From: JAAYJT01 sp037446395
Lineage (GTDB): Bacteria > Bacteroidota > Bacteroidia > Bacteroidales > JAAYJT01
DNA: 64,000 nt
Direction of reading: 5' to 3'
Assembly (NCBI GenBank): GCA_037446395.1
Contig: JBBIIP010000014.1
Location: 6,296 to 70,295, forward strand
Each line of letters opens with the position of its first letter. The first letter of the stretch is position 1. Positions 25,620 to 34,247 of the stretch are shown here, piece after piece. The translations under genes and the position numbers were made by a program. A model generated the notes under the pieces. That model was not told where the DNA came from, searched no databases, and worked only from the letters and a program-made list of their open reading frames with translations.

Positions 25620-27101
25620 TCAATATGCCCAGTTCGGCATAGATTTATCAAATCCAAGTACAATGGTTACAAGGAAATACATAAAGAAAGTCAAGACTAT
25701 CAAACTCATCAATTTTAATCCTGCTCCGCATTTAACCATATCACTCACTGTTAGTTTGTTGCTTCCGAATATTACTGTATTGGGTCCTGTTCCGGCAGGC
25801 ATCAGAAACACAAAAGAACTGGCAAATGTGGCCGGAATCATTAGAAACAGTGGATTGATATTACCCGCGACTGCCAGGCTAGCCAGTATTGGCAGGAAAA
25901 TATTTACTGTGGCCGTATTTGGGTTCAATTCTGTAAAAAGAAGTATAAAAGCAACCACGATACCTACAACGATTAGTGGATGGTAATCATTGACAAATAC
26001 AAGCTGGCTACCAAGCCATTCTGCCAGCCCTGTTACTTTAAAGCTTTCTGCCATAGCATAGCCACCTCCAACAATCACACCTACTCCCCATGGAATTTGG
26101 CTCGCGGATTTCCAATCTAAAAGTCTTTTATTATTGCCAGCAGGTATCGCAAAGAGCAGTAATGCTGCCAACATGCCAACAGTGCTATCCTTTACATACT
26201 GATCCATCCCAAGCAAATTACTCCATCCTGGTATTATGGAATTGCTTATGACGATTTCTTCACGAAAAATCCAAGCAAATGCAGTAATTGCAAAAATGCT
26301 TGCAACTCGTTTTTCAGCACTGTTCATTTTTCCCATTTGCTTAAGTTCAATGGCAATAATATTGGTGTTTCCGAGGATATTTCCTTGTAATTTAAAGTAA
26401 ACAGATAAGTAAAGCCAAACAAGGGGTAGAAAAAAGATAACCAAAGGCAAGCCTACTTTAAGCCACTCGAAGAAAGTGATTTGCGGGGCTGTTGGAAAAA
26501 TTTTTGTCACTATTCCGCTGAAAATCAAGTTTGTTGGCGAGCCTATCAAGGTTGCAGTACCTCCAATACTTGCTGAATATGCAATTGCGAGCATGAGTGC
26601 AATTCCAAATTTGCCGGCCGTGCCTGTTTCGCTTTCCTCTTTTGTTATGATGGCCAAAGCAATGGGGAGCATAATTACAGCTGCTGTTACGTTTGCAATC
26701 CACATTGATAAGAATGCGGTGGCAATCATCATGCTCAACAATATTTTGCGTTTGCTTGTTCCCAGAAGGTTTATGAGGAATAATGCGATTCGTTTATGCA
26801 GGTTGTGTGCTTCAATTGACTTTGCCAGAAAAAATCCAGCGAGCAGCATAAGCACCAAGTCGTGCCCATAGTTAACAGCTGTTTCGCCGGCTGGCAAAAT
26901 ATTTAGAAAAGGAAAGAGCACCATGGGAGTAAATGCGGTTACATAAATTGGTAATGCCTCAGAAATCCACCATATGGCCATGAGAAGAGCAACTCCGGCA
27001 GCATTTTTAGCTTGTGGAGATAATCCATCCGGCTCAGGAAGCAGGTAAGTTATAATTAAAAGTATTATACCTGATATAAGGCCAATGTATTTTCTGTTCA
27101 T
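25620..27101 (-). CDS. DASS-family anion symporter, probable citrate/dicarboxylate transporter
   Basis: Inner-membrane carrier of 493 aa with about 11 hydrophobic segments. The two substrate-binding hairpin motifs of the divalent anion:Na+ symporter family are visible: SIGGTATLIGSPTN near residue 180 and MPAGTGPNTVIFGSN near residue 445. The family moves succinate, malate, citrate or sulfate with sodium. Placement next to the citrate lyase genes makes citrate the likely substrate, though this is inferred from context. It is about 200 bp upstream of the lyase genes on the same strand. Confidence 0.88.
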   Translation of the reverse strand: MNRKYIGLISGIILLIITYLLPEPDGLSPQAKNAAGVALLMAIWWISEALPIYVTAFTPMVLFPFLNILPAGETAVNYGHDLVLMLLAGFFLAKSIEAHNLHKRIALFLINLLGTSKRKILLSMMIATAFLSMWIANVTAAVIMLPIALAIITKEESETGTAGKFGIALMLAIAYSASIGGTATLIGSPTNLIFSGIVTKIFPTAPQITFFEWLKVGLPLVIFFLPLVWLYLSVYFKLQGNILGNTNIIAIELKQMGKMNSAEKRVASIFAITAFAWIFREEIVISNSIIPGWSNLLGMDQYVKDSTVGMLAALLLFAIPAGNNKRLLDWKSASQIPWGVGVIVGGGYAMAESFKVTGLAEWLGSQLVFVNDYHPLIVVGIVVAFILLFTELNPNTATVNIFLPILASLAVAGNINPLFLMIPATFASSFVFLMPAGTGPNTVIFGSNKLTVSDMVKCGAGLKLMSLIVLTFFMYFLVTIVLGFDKSMPNWAY

Positions 27102-27625
27102 TGGAAATTGACAAATAATATTTGTTTAGCTATTTTAATCACAATCCTATTTAACCATCAAATATTGTATTTTGGATGGGAATCGAAAAACACATAGCTA
27201 ATGCCATGAAATGTATTGATTTTAGTAATCGAACCACAAAACGACAGGGAAGATAATGCCATCACGTCAAAGTTTTCTTATTGCTTCGAATTCTCTTTTT
27301 TTCAGGGCTACATAGACAGACGCCTCTGCAACCAAAGCACCAGCTACAAAGGGCAGATTAGCAGGCTTAAACAACAATTATAATGCAAGCATAAATTGTT
27401 AGGCTCAGAACGACAATAGGAGTTCAACTTGTTTTGGGCCAAACTGAATATTAGGCACTTTATTGAAAAATTGTCTGTAATTAGGAAGTGTTAGAGTTAG
27501 GTTTGATTGTATGAATTGTTGAGGAAAGAATTAGGAAGTCAACTGATCTGATCAGCTAACTTCCTAATTATCAATAAAAAGCTTGATTATGCGGATTGAA
27601 TAAAATTCTATAAACAATGAACCAA
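27102..27625. other. Intergenic region with a hairpin and a possible coding remnant
   Basis: This 524-bp gap separates the citrate cluster from the ribose-type locus. It has an inverted repeat at 27529-27569. On the reverse strand, 27267-27378 is open for about 36 codons and ends LKKREFEAIRKL before a stop; the residue pattern looks protein-like and may be the tail of a decayed gene, but I cannot name it. Nothing else is recognised. Confidence 0.35.
27529..27569 (-). terminator. Imperfect inverted repeat, possible terminator of the ribose-type operon
   Basis: Arms AATTAGGAAGT (27529-27539) and its complement (27559-27569) enclose a second palindrome CTGATC-T-GATCAG. It lies about 57 bp past the stop of the lipoprotein gene at 27626, the last gene of the leftward run. 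There is no strong U-tract, so the terminator role is tentative. Confidence 0.4.
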
Positions 27626-28396
27626 TTAGTCGTAGTAGGTATATTCAAAAATTTCCTGCCAACCAACTCCGGACCGTGTAATTTTTGATGGTCTGTTTTT
27701 TGTATCAAACTGGTAGGCTATGGTTGTAGTTTTGGTATTTGGTTCATCACCCGGGCCATTCCAATAATCCAGTTTGTCAACCAGTTTTTTGCTCGGTTTA
27801 CCGTAAAACCCACCAATTGTTTTCCAGTTTGAGTCGATCACGATCACTTGATCAATATTATTCACATTATCTCCCTGGGTATATGTGAATGTTTTAAAAC
27901 GATCAATGGCGCCTGCGCTTGTTCTGCGGGTATGCTTCGAAATATTTCCGTTGGTTATTTCAACTTCCCACCTAGTATAAACTACACCGCTGCGCGACCA
28001 AACTACTTTCACCAAATACCCGTTGGCATCATATTCAAATGTATTATAATCAGTACCAGAAAGATACTCTTTGACAACCCTACCCTGGGCATCCAAATCA
28101 TGAATAACAGGGGTTTGCCCTGTGCGCGTTATTGAGAGTTTTCCAGCCACAGAATAATCATAGGTAAAATCCTTATCGAAATTGGTAAGCCAATAGTTCT
28201 CAACCTTCGTCACGCGTTTGTTGGCATCATAAACAAACTTCCAGGTTTCGAATTCGGTCGCACTGTAAGTGGCTTTGATTTCTTTAATTAAAGAAGCTTT
28301 TACAGTGTTGTCATCATCATCGTCATCACCTCCACAGGAAGGCAATAGCAATGCCAACAAGGTGGCAATAAAAAGCATGCTTAAATAATTTTTCAT
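27626..28396 (-). CDS. Lipoprotein with YD-like repeats, unknown function
   Basis: A 256-aa secreted lipoprotein: signal peptide with lipobox LLPSC, followed by GGDDDDDD, an acidic linker common after lipobox cysteines in Bacteroidota. The body has repeated units such as FVYDANKRVTKVENYW, LDAQGRVVKEY and FEYDANGYLVKV, i.e. beta-strand YD/RHS-like repeats seen in many Bacteroidota lipoproteins. No catalytic motif is visible. It is 37 bp downstream of the transporter gene and could be the last gene of the operon, but its role is unknown. Confidence 0.75.
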   Translation of the reverse strand: MKNYLSMLFIATLLALLLPSCGGDDDDDDNTVKASLIKEIKATYSATEFETWKFVYDANKRVTKVENYWLTNFDKDFTYDYSVAGKLSITRTGQTPVIHDLDAQGRVVKEYLSGTDYNTFEYDANGYLVKVVWSRSGVVYTRWEVEITNGNISKHTRRTSAGAIDRFKTFTYTQGDNVNNIDQVIVIDSNWKTIGGFYGKPSKKLVDKLDYWNGPGDEPNTKTTTIAYQFDTKNRPSKITRSGVGWQEIFEYTYYD

Positions 28397-28433
28397 AATA
28401 GAATTGGTTTTGATTAATAAAACAATAAAAAAA

Positions 28434-29441
28434 TTAATTACCTCCGGATATAATAATTAATATAAGGCCAAGGATAAATAATACAAACATTGAAAACAGC
28501 ATTGCATTTACTTTTAAATTTGCGCCTTTAAATTCTTTCCATATAAACACTCCCCAGAGCGCTGCCACCATGGTGGCGCCTTGCCCGAGCCCATATGAAA
28601 TAGCTGCTCCGGCTTTTCCAGCTGAGAGAAAACTTAATGCTGTTCCGAGTCCCCAAATTATACCGCCAAGTATTCCAACACCATGTGTTGACAGATGGCC
28701 TGAAAAGTAAGATTTGTAGGAAACAGGAGGACCCACGAATGGTTTTTTCATTAAAAGGGTATTGAATATAAAATTACTTGCGAAAACGCCGAGTGCGAAA
28801 ACAAAAAATGCAGCATAGGGAGCCATCATTCCTGCAGTTGGAACTTCGAGGTTTTCGAGGTCCATTGCTCTGGCAACAAACCTATAGAAGAACGACATAA
28901 GAATACCCGCACTCAGAGCAATCCATATTCCCTTTGTAGTAGTTTTTTTCTGATTCTTCGCAGTCAACATACCTGATGCTGCCCCGTTCAGAATTATAGC
29001 AACAACTACCAGAGATACTCCGATAAACAGGATAATCGGATCACCCTTTGGGGTTCCAATGTAATTAACCGCAACACCCAGAACCAATGCAAGGCCTACT
29101 CCCAAAGGAAAGGCTACGGCCATGCCTGAAATTGAGATTGCGGAGGCAAGGAGAATGTTTGAAGCGTTAAATATTATTCCGCCTGTAAAGGCACTCATGA
29201 AGTTTTTGCTGCTTACCTGATTCAGATCCTCCAAAAAGCCACGTCCCAAGTCACCATAACTTCCGGCGGTTAGGCCCAGCAGCAAAGAAAACAGAAGTAT
29301 CCCAATAACATAATCCCAATAGAAGAATTCATATCGCCATGTTTTAGATGCTAGTTTCTGTGTGTTTGCCCACGAACCCCAGCACATCATGGTGATGAAA
29401 CAAAGCACGATTGCCAAAGAATAACTGCTTACTATGTACAT
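28434..29441 (-). CDS. GRP/RhaT-type sugar permease, likely ribose transporter
   Basis: Inner-membrane protein of 335 aa with ten predicted membrane segments and no signal peptide. The opening MMCWGSWANTQKLA and the later ISYGLGQGATMVAALWGVFIWKEFKG are typical of the GRP (glucose/ribose porter) branch of the drug/metabolite transporter superfamily. It ends the run that also encodes ribokinase, so ribose or a ribosyl compound is the probable substrate. The same kind of permease (RusT) belongs to the Bacteroides ribose locus. Substrate assignment is inference. Confidence 0.8.
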   Translation of the reverse strand: MYIVSSYSLAIVLCFITMMCWGSWANTQKLASKTWRYEFFYWDYVIGILLFSLLLGLTAGSYGDLGRGFLEDLNQVSSKNFMSAFTGGIIFNASNILLASAISISGMAVAFPLGVGLALVLGVAVNYIGTPKGDPIILFIGVSLVVVAIILNGAASGMLTAKNQKKTTTKGIWIALSAGILMSFFYRFVARAMDLENLEVPTAGMMAPYAAFFVFALGVFASNFIFNTLLMKKPFVGPPVSYKSYFSGHLSTHGVGILGGIIWGLGTALSFLSAGKAGAAISYGLGQGATMVAALWGVFIWKEFKGANLKVNAMLFSMFVLFILGLILIIISGGN

Positions 29442-29477
29442 AATTTTGGTATTGGTTAATAATATAGGTTGAGATTG

Positions 29478-31043
29478 CTATTTATAAAATTTCTTTGTTG
29501 CATAGGATAAAGCCGATTCGATTGCCCTAAGTGTCCAAGCAAAATCTCCACTTCCTTGGCTGACACGATATTCATGATATATTTTCTTTTCACGGAATTG
29601 CATGTGTAGTTTTCCGTTGAAATCATAGTTGGCGCCTTTATCGGGGGCTTCAAAATAAAACCAGGTTTTTTCCAGTTCTCTGAGGTCCGCTTTAGAAATG
29701 CTCGCCTGGATCAGGTCCATGTTGGCATTGCCATTGATGGTCGCGCCGAAGCCAAATTGCCCTGTGGCAATGGCCTGTAACAAAGTCACTTCAGCCCCAC
29801 TTTCCAAGCCAATGATAGCGCGAAAACGAAAGTTTTTTCTAACTCTGAATTCATTCTCCACTGCAGTGACGAACATGGCGTTCAGGGTGCCATCTGTTTC
29901 GCCTATAAAAACCAACAAAATAGGTGGTATCTGGCCATCGGTTATTAGTTGGCTGATTCTTCCGGCGACCAATTCTTTTTCGTAAGTCGAGAATTTGTTA
30001 ACCAAAAATACAACGGGGTAACTCCGGTCTGTTGTTAGGTAGCAGGGCGGCACGGAGACCTCGAAAGGCTCGTGCTCGAGACTCTTCCTAATAATTGGTT
30101 TTTTGTGAAGTTTTTGACCGGTGGATTTGTGCTTAAAACGGTCATGAAAGTCTTTGTTTTCGAAGGCATTATTGATAAACCGCAAGCCATTTAAAAGCGC
30201 ATCGCGCCAGTATGAAAAATCGTGACCTCCGTTTCTGACCCTGTATTCATGTGATATTTGTTTATCGCGCAGGAGGATGTGCAGTTCTTCGTTGCTAATA
30301 GCCAACGTTTGCTCATCATCGCCGATATCAATATAAAGTTTTAGATGCGTTGATGGTGTAAATTGGTTTGCACTGATGAGATGGAACGGGTTGTTTTGCT
30401 TGTAATATTCGGTAAGCCTCGGTTCGCCAAACTGCCCAACTCCGCCAAATATACTTCCCCATTGGACATCCCATTCTGCTGGGTTCTCAGTCTTGTACTG
30501 TGCATCTGTTCTGATAGAGATACTCATCGGCACACTGGCAATAAATTTGTCAGGATGTTTCATGGGCAAGATTAACGCGCCATACCCCCCCATTGAATAT
30601 CCCAACACCGCTCTATGTTGTTTCTCGTTTAGTGTGCGAAAATTTTTGTCGATATGCGGTATTAGCTCGCTAATAAACATATCTTGATAGAGGAATGACT
30701 GATCAAAAGTATTTACATAATAGCTGCGGAAACCTTGTGGCATGACAAAAATCGTGGGTTTGATCTCGCCTGCTTTTGTTAGCTTATCGGCAATTTGAGT
30801 TATTTGTCCATTCTCTATCCAAGTTGTTTCATCGTCGCCTAACCCGTGTAATAGATAAACCACCGGAAAGTTCCGATTGCTTCGAAAATAGGCCTCAGGC
30901 AATATCACCGAGTATTTGACTTCTTGTCTTAATATTTGGCTATAAAAGATGCAACTTTCCAGAACCCGGATATGATTTGAAGAGTTTAAGCTGATTGAGA
31001 TCAGAAATAATGCTATTATTGCTAAGTGTCGCTTCATACCCAT
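29478..31043 (-). CDS. Secreted tandem-domain esterase (active N-terminal, degenerate C-terminal domain)
   Basis: A 521-aa protein with a signal peptide and two esterase-D/feruloyl-esterase-like alpha/beta hydrolase domains. Domain 1 (about residues 25-285) keeps the triad: Ser in LGYSMGGYGAL, Asp in YIDIGDDEQT, His in RNGGHDFSYW. Domain 2 (about 310-520) retains a Ser in GLESGAEVT but lacks the His: the block aligned with GGHDF reads GSGDF. So domain 2 is probably non-catalytic. It lies 10 bp from a paralogous gene and within the ribokinase-SusCD operon. The ester cleaved is unknown; an acyl group on a ribosyl compound is one possibility. Confidence 0.82.
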   Translation of the reverse strand: MGMKRHLAIIALFLISISLNSSNHIRVLESCIFYSQILRQEVKYSVILPEAYFRSNRNFPVVYLLHGLGDDETTWIENGQITQIADKLTKAGEIKPTIFVMPQGFRSYYVNTFDQSFLYQDMFISELIPHIDKNFRTLNEKQHRAVLGYSMGGYGALILPMKHPDKFIASVPMSISIRTDAQYKTENPAEWDVQWGSIFGGVGQFGEPRLTEYYKQNNPFHLISANQFTPSTHLKLYIDIGDDEQTLAISNEELHILLRDKQISHEYRVRNGGHDFSYWRDALLNGLRFINNAFENKDFHDRFKHKSTGQKLHKKPIIRKSLEHEPFEVSVPPCYLTTDRSYPVVFLVNKFSTYEKELVAGRISQLITDGQIPPILLVFIGETDGTLNAMFVTAVENEFRVRKNFRFRAIIGLESGAEVTLLQAIATGQFGFGATINGNANMDLIQASISKADLRELEKTWFYFEAPDKGANYDFNGKLHMQFREKKIYHEYRVSQGSGDFAWTLRAIESALSYATKKFYK

Positions 31044-31052
31044 TTTACAATA

Positions 31053-32660
31053 TTAAATCTTTAGACGGTTTGAAATAACTGATAATGAGTTATCTAGCCC
31101 GTTAAGAAATGACTGTAAGCTTTGTGTACCTTGCCTGACGCGATATTCATGCAATATCTTATTGGTTAGCAGTGTGATGAAAAGATTAAAGTTATCCTGG
31201 GACACCTCAGCTTTGTCGGTTACATCTATATAGTAGAAAACATCCTGAGTGATAGGAAAACTTCCGGAAAGATTAGCATTATATAAAAAGCATGCATTTA
31301 AGGATTCCTTGAAGGTTGGCAGAAGAGACATAGCTGTATTTCCTCCGCTTTCATTCCCTATTAGGATTCTCCTTCTCTTGTCGTTTGTGACTCTGTATCT
31401 GTTCTTGATCTCTCGTAGAATTGTTGAAAACACGCTCGCCGTTATGGATTCAAAAGCTACAGGAATCTCAACAACCAAAGCATGTGGAATTATTCCGGAT
31501 TGCATTTTGTTGTTCAGAAAGGACAAGATTTGGGTTGCGCTTGCCTGTCGTTGACTTCCCTGATAGTGGTGCAAAATGAAGATAACCGGCAGAGAATCTG
31601 CAGTAGAATTATAATTTGTTGGCTTATACACGCCAAGCAGTATTTCGCTATCCGGAATGCCTTGAAGCTGGTATTGGCTGTTGTTGATGATGTTCCCGAC
31701 ATTAATATCAGGAGGATTCGGTGGGTAAGGAATGCTTTTAAAGGCGTTGCTAATAAAATTAAGTGCTTCGGGAAGAGATGCATGCCAATAGGTCCAGGAA
31801 TGCCCTCCATTTCTTGTTCTAAATTCGTGTTGTATATTGCGCTCAAGCATTAAATTATGCAAAACGCCGTTGGTGATATGCAGAGACTCCTCATCATCAC
31901 CACAGTCAAGTAATATTTTTAATCCTTTATAAGCAGAAAGGTTTGGTTGTGCGAATAGATGAAATGGACTATGGGCGATAAAATGTGGTGTAAGCCGGAG
32001 ATTTCCTACATTGCCGATTCCTCCGAAAACAGTCCCAAATTGATTGTCCCAACTACTTTGGGATTGATCGATATATTGTTGGTCGGTTCGGAACGACATA
32101 CTAAGAGGAACTGAAATGCTGAATATGTTTGGATTTAAAGCAGGAAGTATCAATGCACCATAGCCTCCCATAGAATAACCCATAACCGCCCTTTGCGATT
32201 TGTCTTTCTTTGTCCGAAATACAGAATCAATAGCCGGTACCAATTCCCGCGTAAACATGTCCATATATGGAAAAGTTCCATTGAATTTGTTTACGTAATA
32301 TGTGTTAAATCCCTGAGGCATTACAAATATCATAGGGCCAGTTTCGGACAGAAACCTGTCAGCAAAATATTGAATGCTTCCACCTTTATACCAGGCTGTG
32401 TGATTATCCCCCCAGCCATGCAGCAGATATACAACTGGATAGCTTTCCTTTGTTTTATCATAATCTTGAGGAAGTAGAACCGCATACCTTATCGGATAAT
32501 TCAGTACTTTGCTTTCCAATATCAGGTCATCGAGTAATCTGACAAAAGGCTGAATGTCTTTTGAAGAATCAGGCGAACACCCATGAAAAGAGCATGCAAG
32601 ATAGGATGCTGGTATTATCAACAGGAGTACGCATGCTTTTTTAAACCAATGAAATTCCAT
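31053..32660 (-). CDS. Lipoprotein tandem-domain esterase, paralogue of the preceding gene
   Basis: A 535-aa protein with an N-terminal signal and probable lipobox SYLAC. Domain 1 has Ser in MGYSMGGYGAL, Asp in LLDCGDDEES and His in RNGGHSWTYW, a complete esterase triad, plus the oxyanion-type segment LLHGWGDNHTAWY. Domain 2 contains IGNESGGNTAM but the position of the His reads RQGTQS, so the triad is incomplete. The paralogue downstream shows the same split of one active and one degenerate domain, so the duplication inside the protein precedes the gene duplication. It is 15 bp downstream of an ADP-ribosylglycohydrolase-family gene. Confidence 0.82.
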   Translation of the reverse strand: MEFHWFKKACVLLLIIPASYLACSFHGCSPDSSKDIQPFVRLLDDLILESKVLNYPIRYAVLLPQDYDKTKESYPVVYLLHGWGDNHTAWYKGGSIQYFADRFLSETGPMIFVMPQGFNTYYVNKFNGTFPYMDMFTRELVPAIDSVFRTKKDKSQRAVMGYSMGGYGALILPALNPNIFSISVPLSMSFRTDQQYIDQSQSSWDNQFGTVFGGIGNVGNLRLTPHFIAHSPFHLFAQPNLSAYKGLKILLDCGDDEESLHITNGVLHNLMLERNIQHEFRTRNGGHSWTYWHASLPEALNFISNAFKSIPYPPNPPDINVGNIINNSQYQLQGIPDSEILLGVYKPTNYNSTADSLPVIFILHHYQGSQRQASATQILSFLNNKMQSGIIPHALVVEIPVAFESITASVFSTILREIKNRYRVTNDKRRRILIGNESGGNTAMSLLPTFKESLNACFLYNANLSGSFPITQDVFYYIDVTDKAEVSQDNFNLFITLLTNKILHEYRVRQGTQSLQSFLNGLDNSLSVISNRLKI

Positions 32661-32675
32661 AACGGTATACTCAAA

Positions 32676-34244
32676 TTAGTTTGGGTTAAAGGGGATACTC
32701 GGAGAATCGCTATATACAACATAAGATTTCAAATGAATTCTGAAATCTGGGTGTTGATTAACCCACTTTATCTCCAATTTATGATTGCCGTTCGTTAACA
32801 AATACTTATGAAAGATGTCGTATTTTCTCACGATATAGTCATAAGGCATTCTAACTTGCTCAGTCCTTTCTCCATCTATATATACATCAAGCAATGCTAC
32901 GTAATCACTTTCTGCCACTCCGCATTGGCTTTTAACATTGCCTAAAACTACAATTCCGTTTCCGGTAAAATCTATTTTAATATTTTCGTGCAGAAAATCT
33001 CTTCTTACTAAAAGCTCCTTTGCAGGATACAATCCTTCAAACGACTTCTCCAGCCTTAGGGTTGCGGGTTTCTGTATTTGAATAGTATAATTTTGGCCGT
33101 CTGTTTTGCCTCCATTTTTAATGATGTGTTGGGTGGCATGCTTATAGCTAAGCTCATAAATTTGGTTAAGCGTGAGGCTAGAATATGGGAATGGTACATT
33201 TTCTATTTTCTCTAGCGCCGGTTTCCAGAAATCCGGAATATTTTTGTAGCCATAGATTACACCCAGAATTCCAGCGGCAGTGGCCGGATTACAATCAGAA
33301 TCCTGTCCACATCGGGTTGAAATATCCATGGTTTTAAAAAAATCTTTTTTACCATATAACAGGCCAATCACCACATAAGCGGCATTTACACTTGCGTCAA
33401 TATTAAAGGCGTTAAAAACTCCTTCAGGGCAACCTTTTTCTGAAGTGTGTTTTTTTTCAAATTCAAACCAGCATTGCTTCCAATCGGTCGGATATTGTTT
33501 TTGCCAATTTATTACATCGCTGATGGCTTGATAAAACCTACTATCCTCAGGAATAACTTTGAGGCCTTGAGCAACAATAAAATCTATATCATTTGAAAAA
33601 AATGCCATTGCATACATAGCCGCTACGAAAGCTCCTCCATACCATCCATCGCCATAGTTCATGATATGACCAATTCTATCAGATAGTGCAGTTGCCGAAT
33701 TTATCATACCCGGGGACATAAGGCCAATAAAGTCAGCCTCAATCTGAAAGTCAATATCGTCAGCATGTGGATTGTTCATCCAATGCCCCGATGCCGGAGG
33801 CATTATCCCGTTTAGAACATTATAGCGGGCTGCCTGATTTGCATGCCAAAGCTTGTAGTCTTCCCGAGCAAATGCTAAAGCAAACGAATCAGCCGGAGCG
33901 TCAAGCCCCAGCCTTTCAATTACTTCAACAAAGGTAAAGTCCAAATACACATCATCATACAATCCTGGATCCAATTCAAATATTTCCCGAATATAGTCCT
34001 CGTACCACAACATGTGTTGGTAGTCTTGTATCATTGTGCCTCTGAACCTAAATTCGGTTGGGCCACCATAGGTAACTCCTATGGTTTGCCCTGCCCAGCC
34101 TCCTTTGATTTTATCTTTCAGTACAGTTGATGAAAGAGTAATGGTATCAGGGAGTTCAGAAGATTTTTTTTCCAGGTTTGTACAGGACGCAACCATCAAT
34201 AGAATGACCAGCTTGAAAATCATGAGTGTGTTTCGTTTCAACAT
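32676..34244 (-). CDS. Exported ADP-ribosylglycohydrolase-family lipoprotein (copy 1)
   Basis: A 522-aa lipoprotein (lipobox VASC at the end of a signal peptide). The helical ARH/DraG-like core spans about residues 42-360. The start motif KIKGGWAGQTIGVTYG is typical, and candidate metal ligands are the acidic cluster YDDVYLDF (about 95-102), NPHADDIDF (about 155-163) and GQDSDCNPATAAG (about 309-321). The family removes ADP-ribose from proteins or small molecules using Mg. The last ~150 residues look like a beta-sandwich (ending FRIHLKSYVVYSDS). The neighbour at 34248 is a close paralogue. Substrate is inferred from family and locus only. Confidence 0.8.
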   Translation of the reverse strand: MLKRNTLMIFKLVILLMVASCTNLEKKSSELPDTITLSSTVLKDKIKGGWAGQTIGVTYGGPTEFRFRGTMIQDYQHMLWYEDYIREIFELDPGLYDDVYLDFTFVEVIERLGLDAPADSFALAFAREDYKLWHANQAARYNVLNGIMPPASGHWMNNPHADDIDFQIEADFIGLMSPGMINSATALSDRIGHIMNYGDGWYGGAFVAAMYAMAFFSNDIDFIVAQGLKVIPEDSRFYQAISDVINWQKQYPTDWKQCWFEFEKKHTSEKGCPEGVFNAFNIDASVNAAYVVIGLLYGKKDFFKTMDISTRCGQDSDCNPATAAGILGVIYGYKNIPDFWKPALEKIENVPFPYSSLTLNQIYELSYKHATQHIIKNGGKTDGQNYTIQIQKPATLRLEKSFEGLYPAKELLVRRDFLHENIKIDFTGNGIVVLGNVKSQCGVAESDYVALLDVYIDGERTEQVRMPYDYIVRKYDIFHKYLLTNGNHKLEIKWVNQHPDFRIHLKSYVVYSDSPSIPFNPN

Positions 34245-34247
34245 AAA

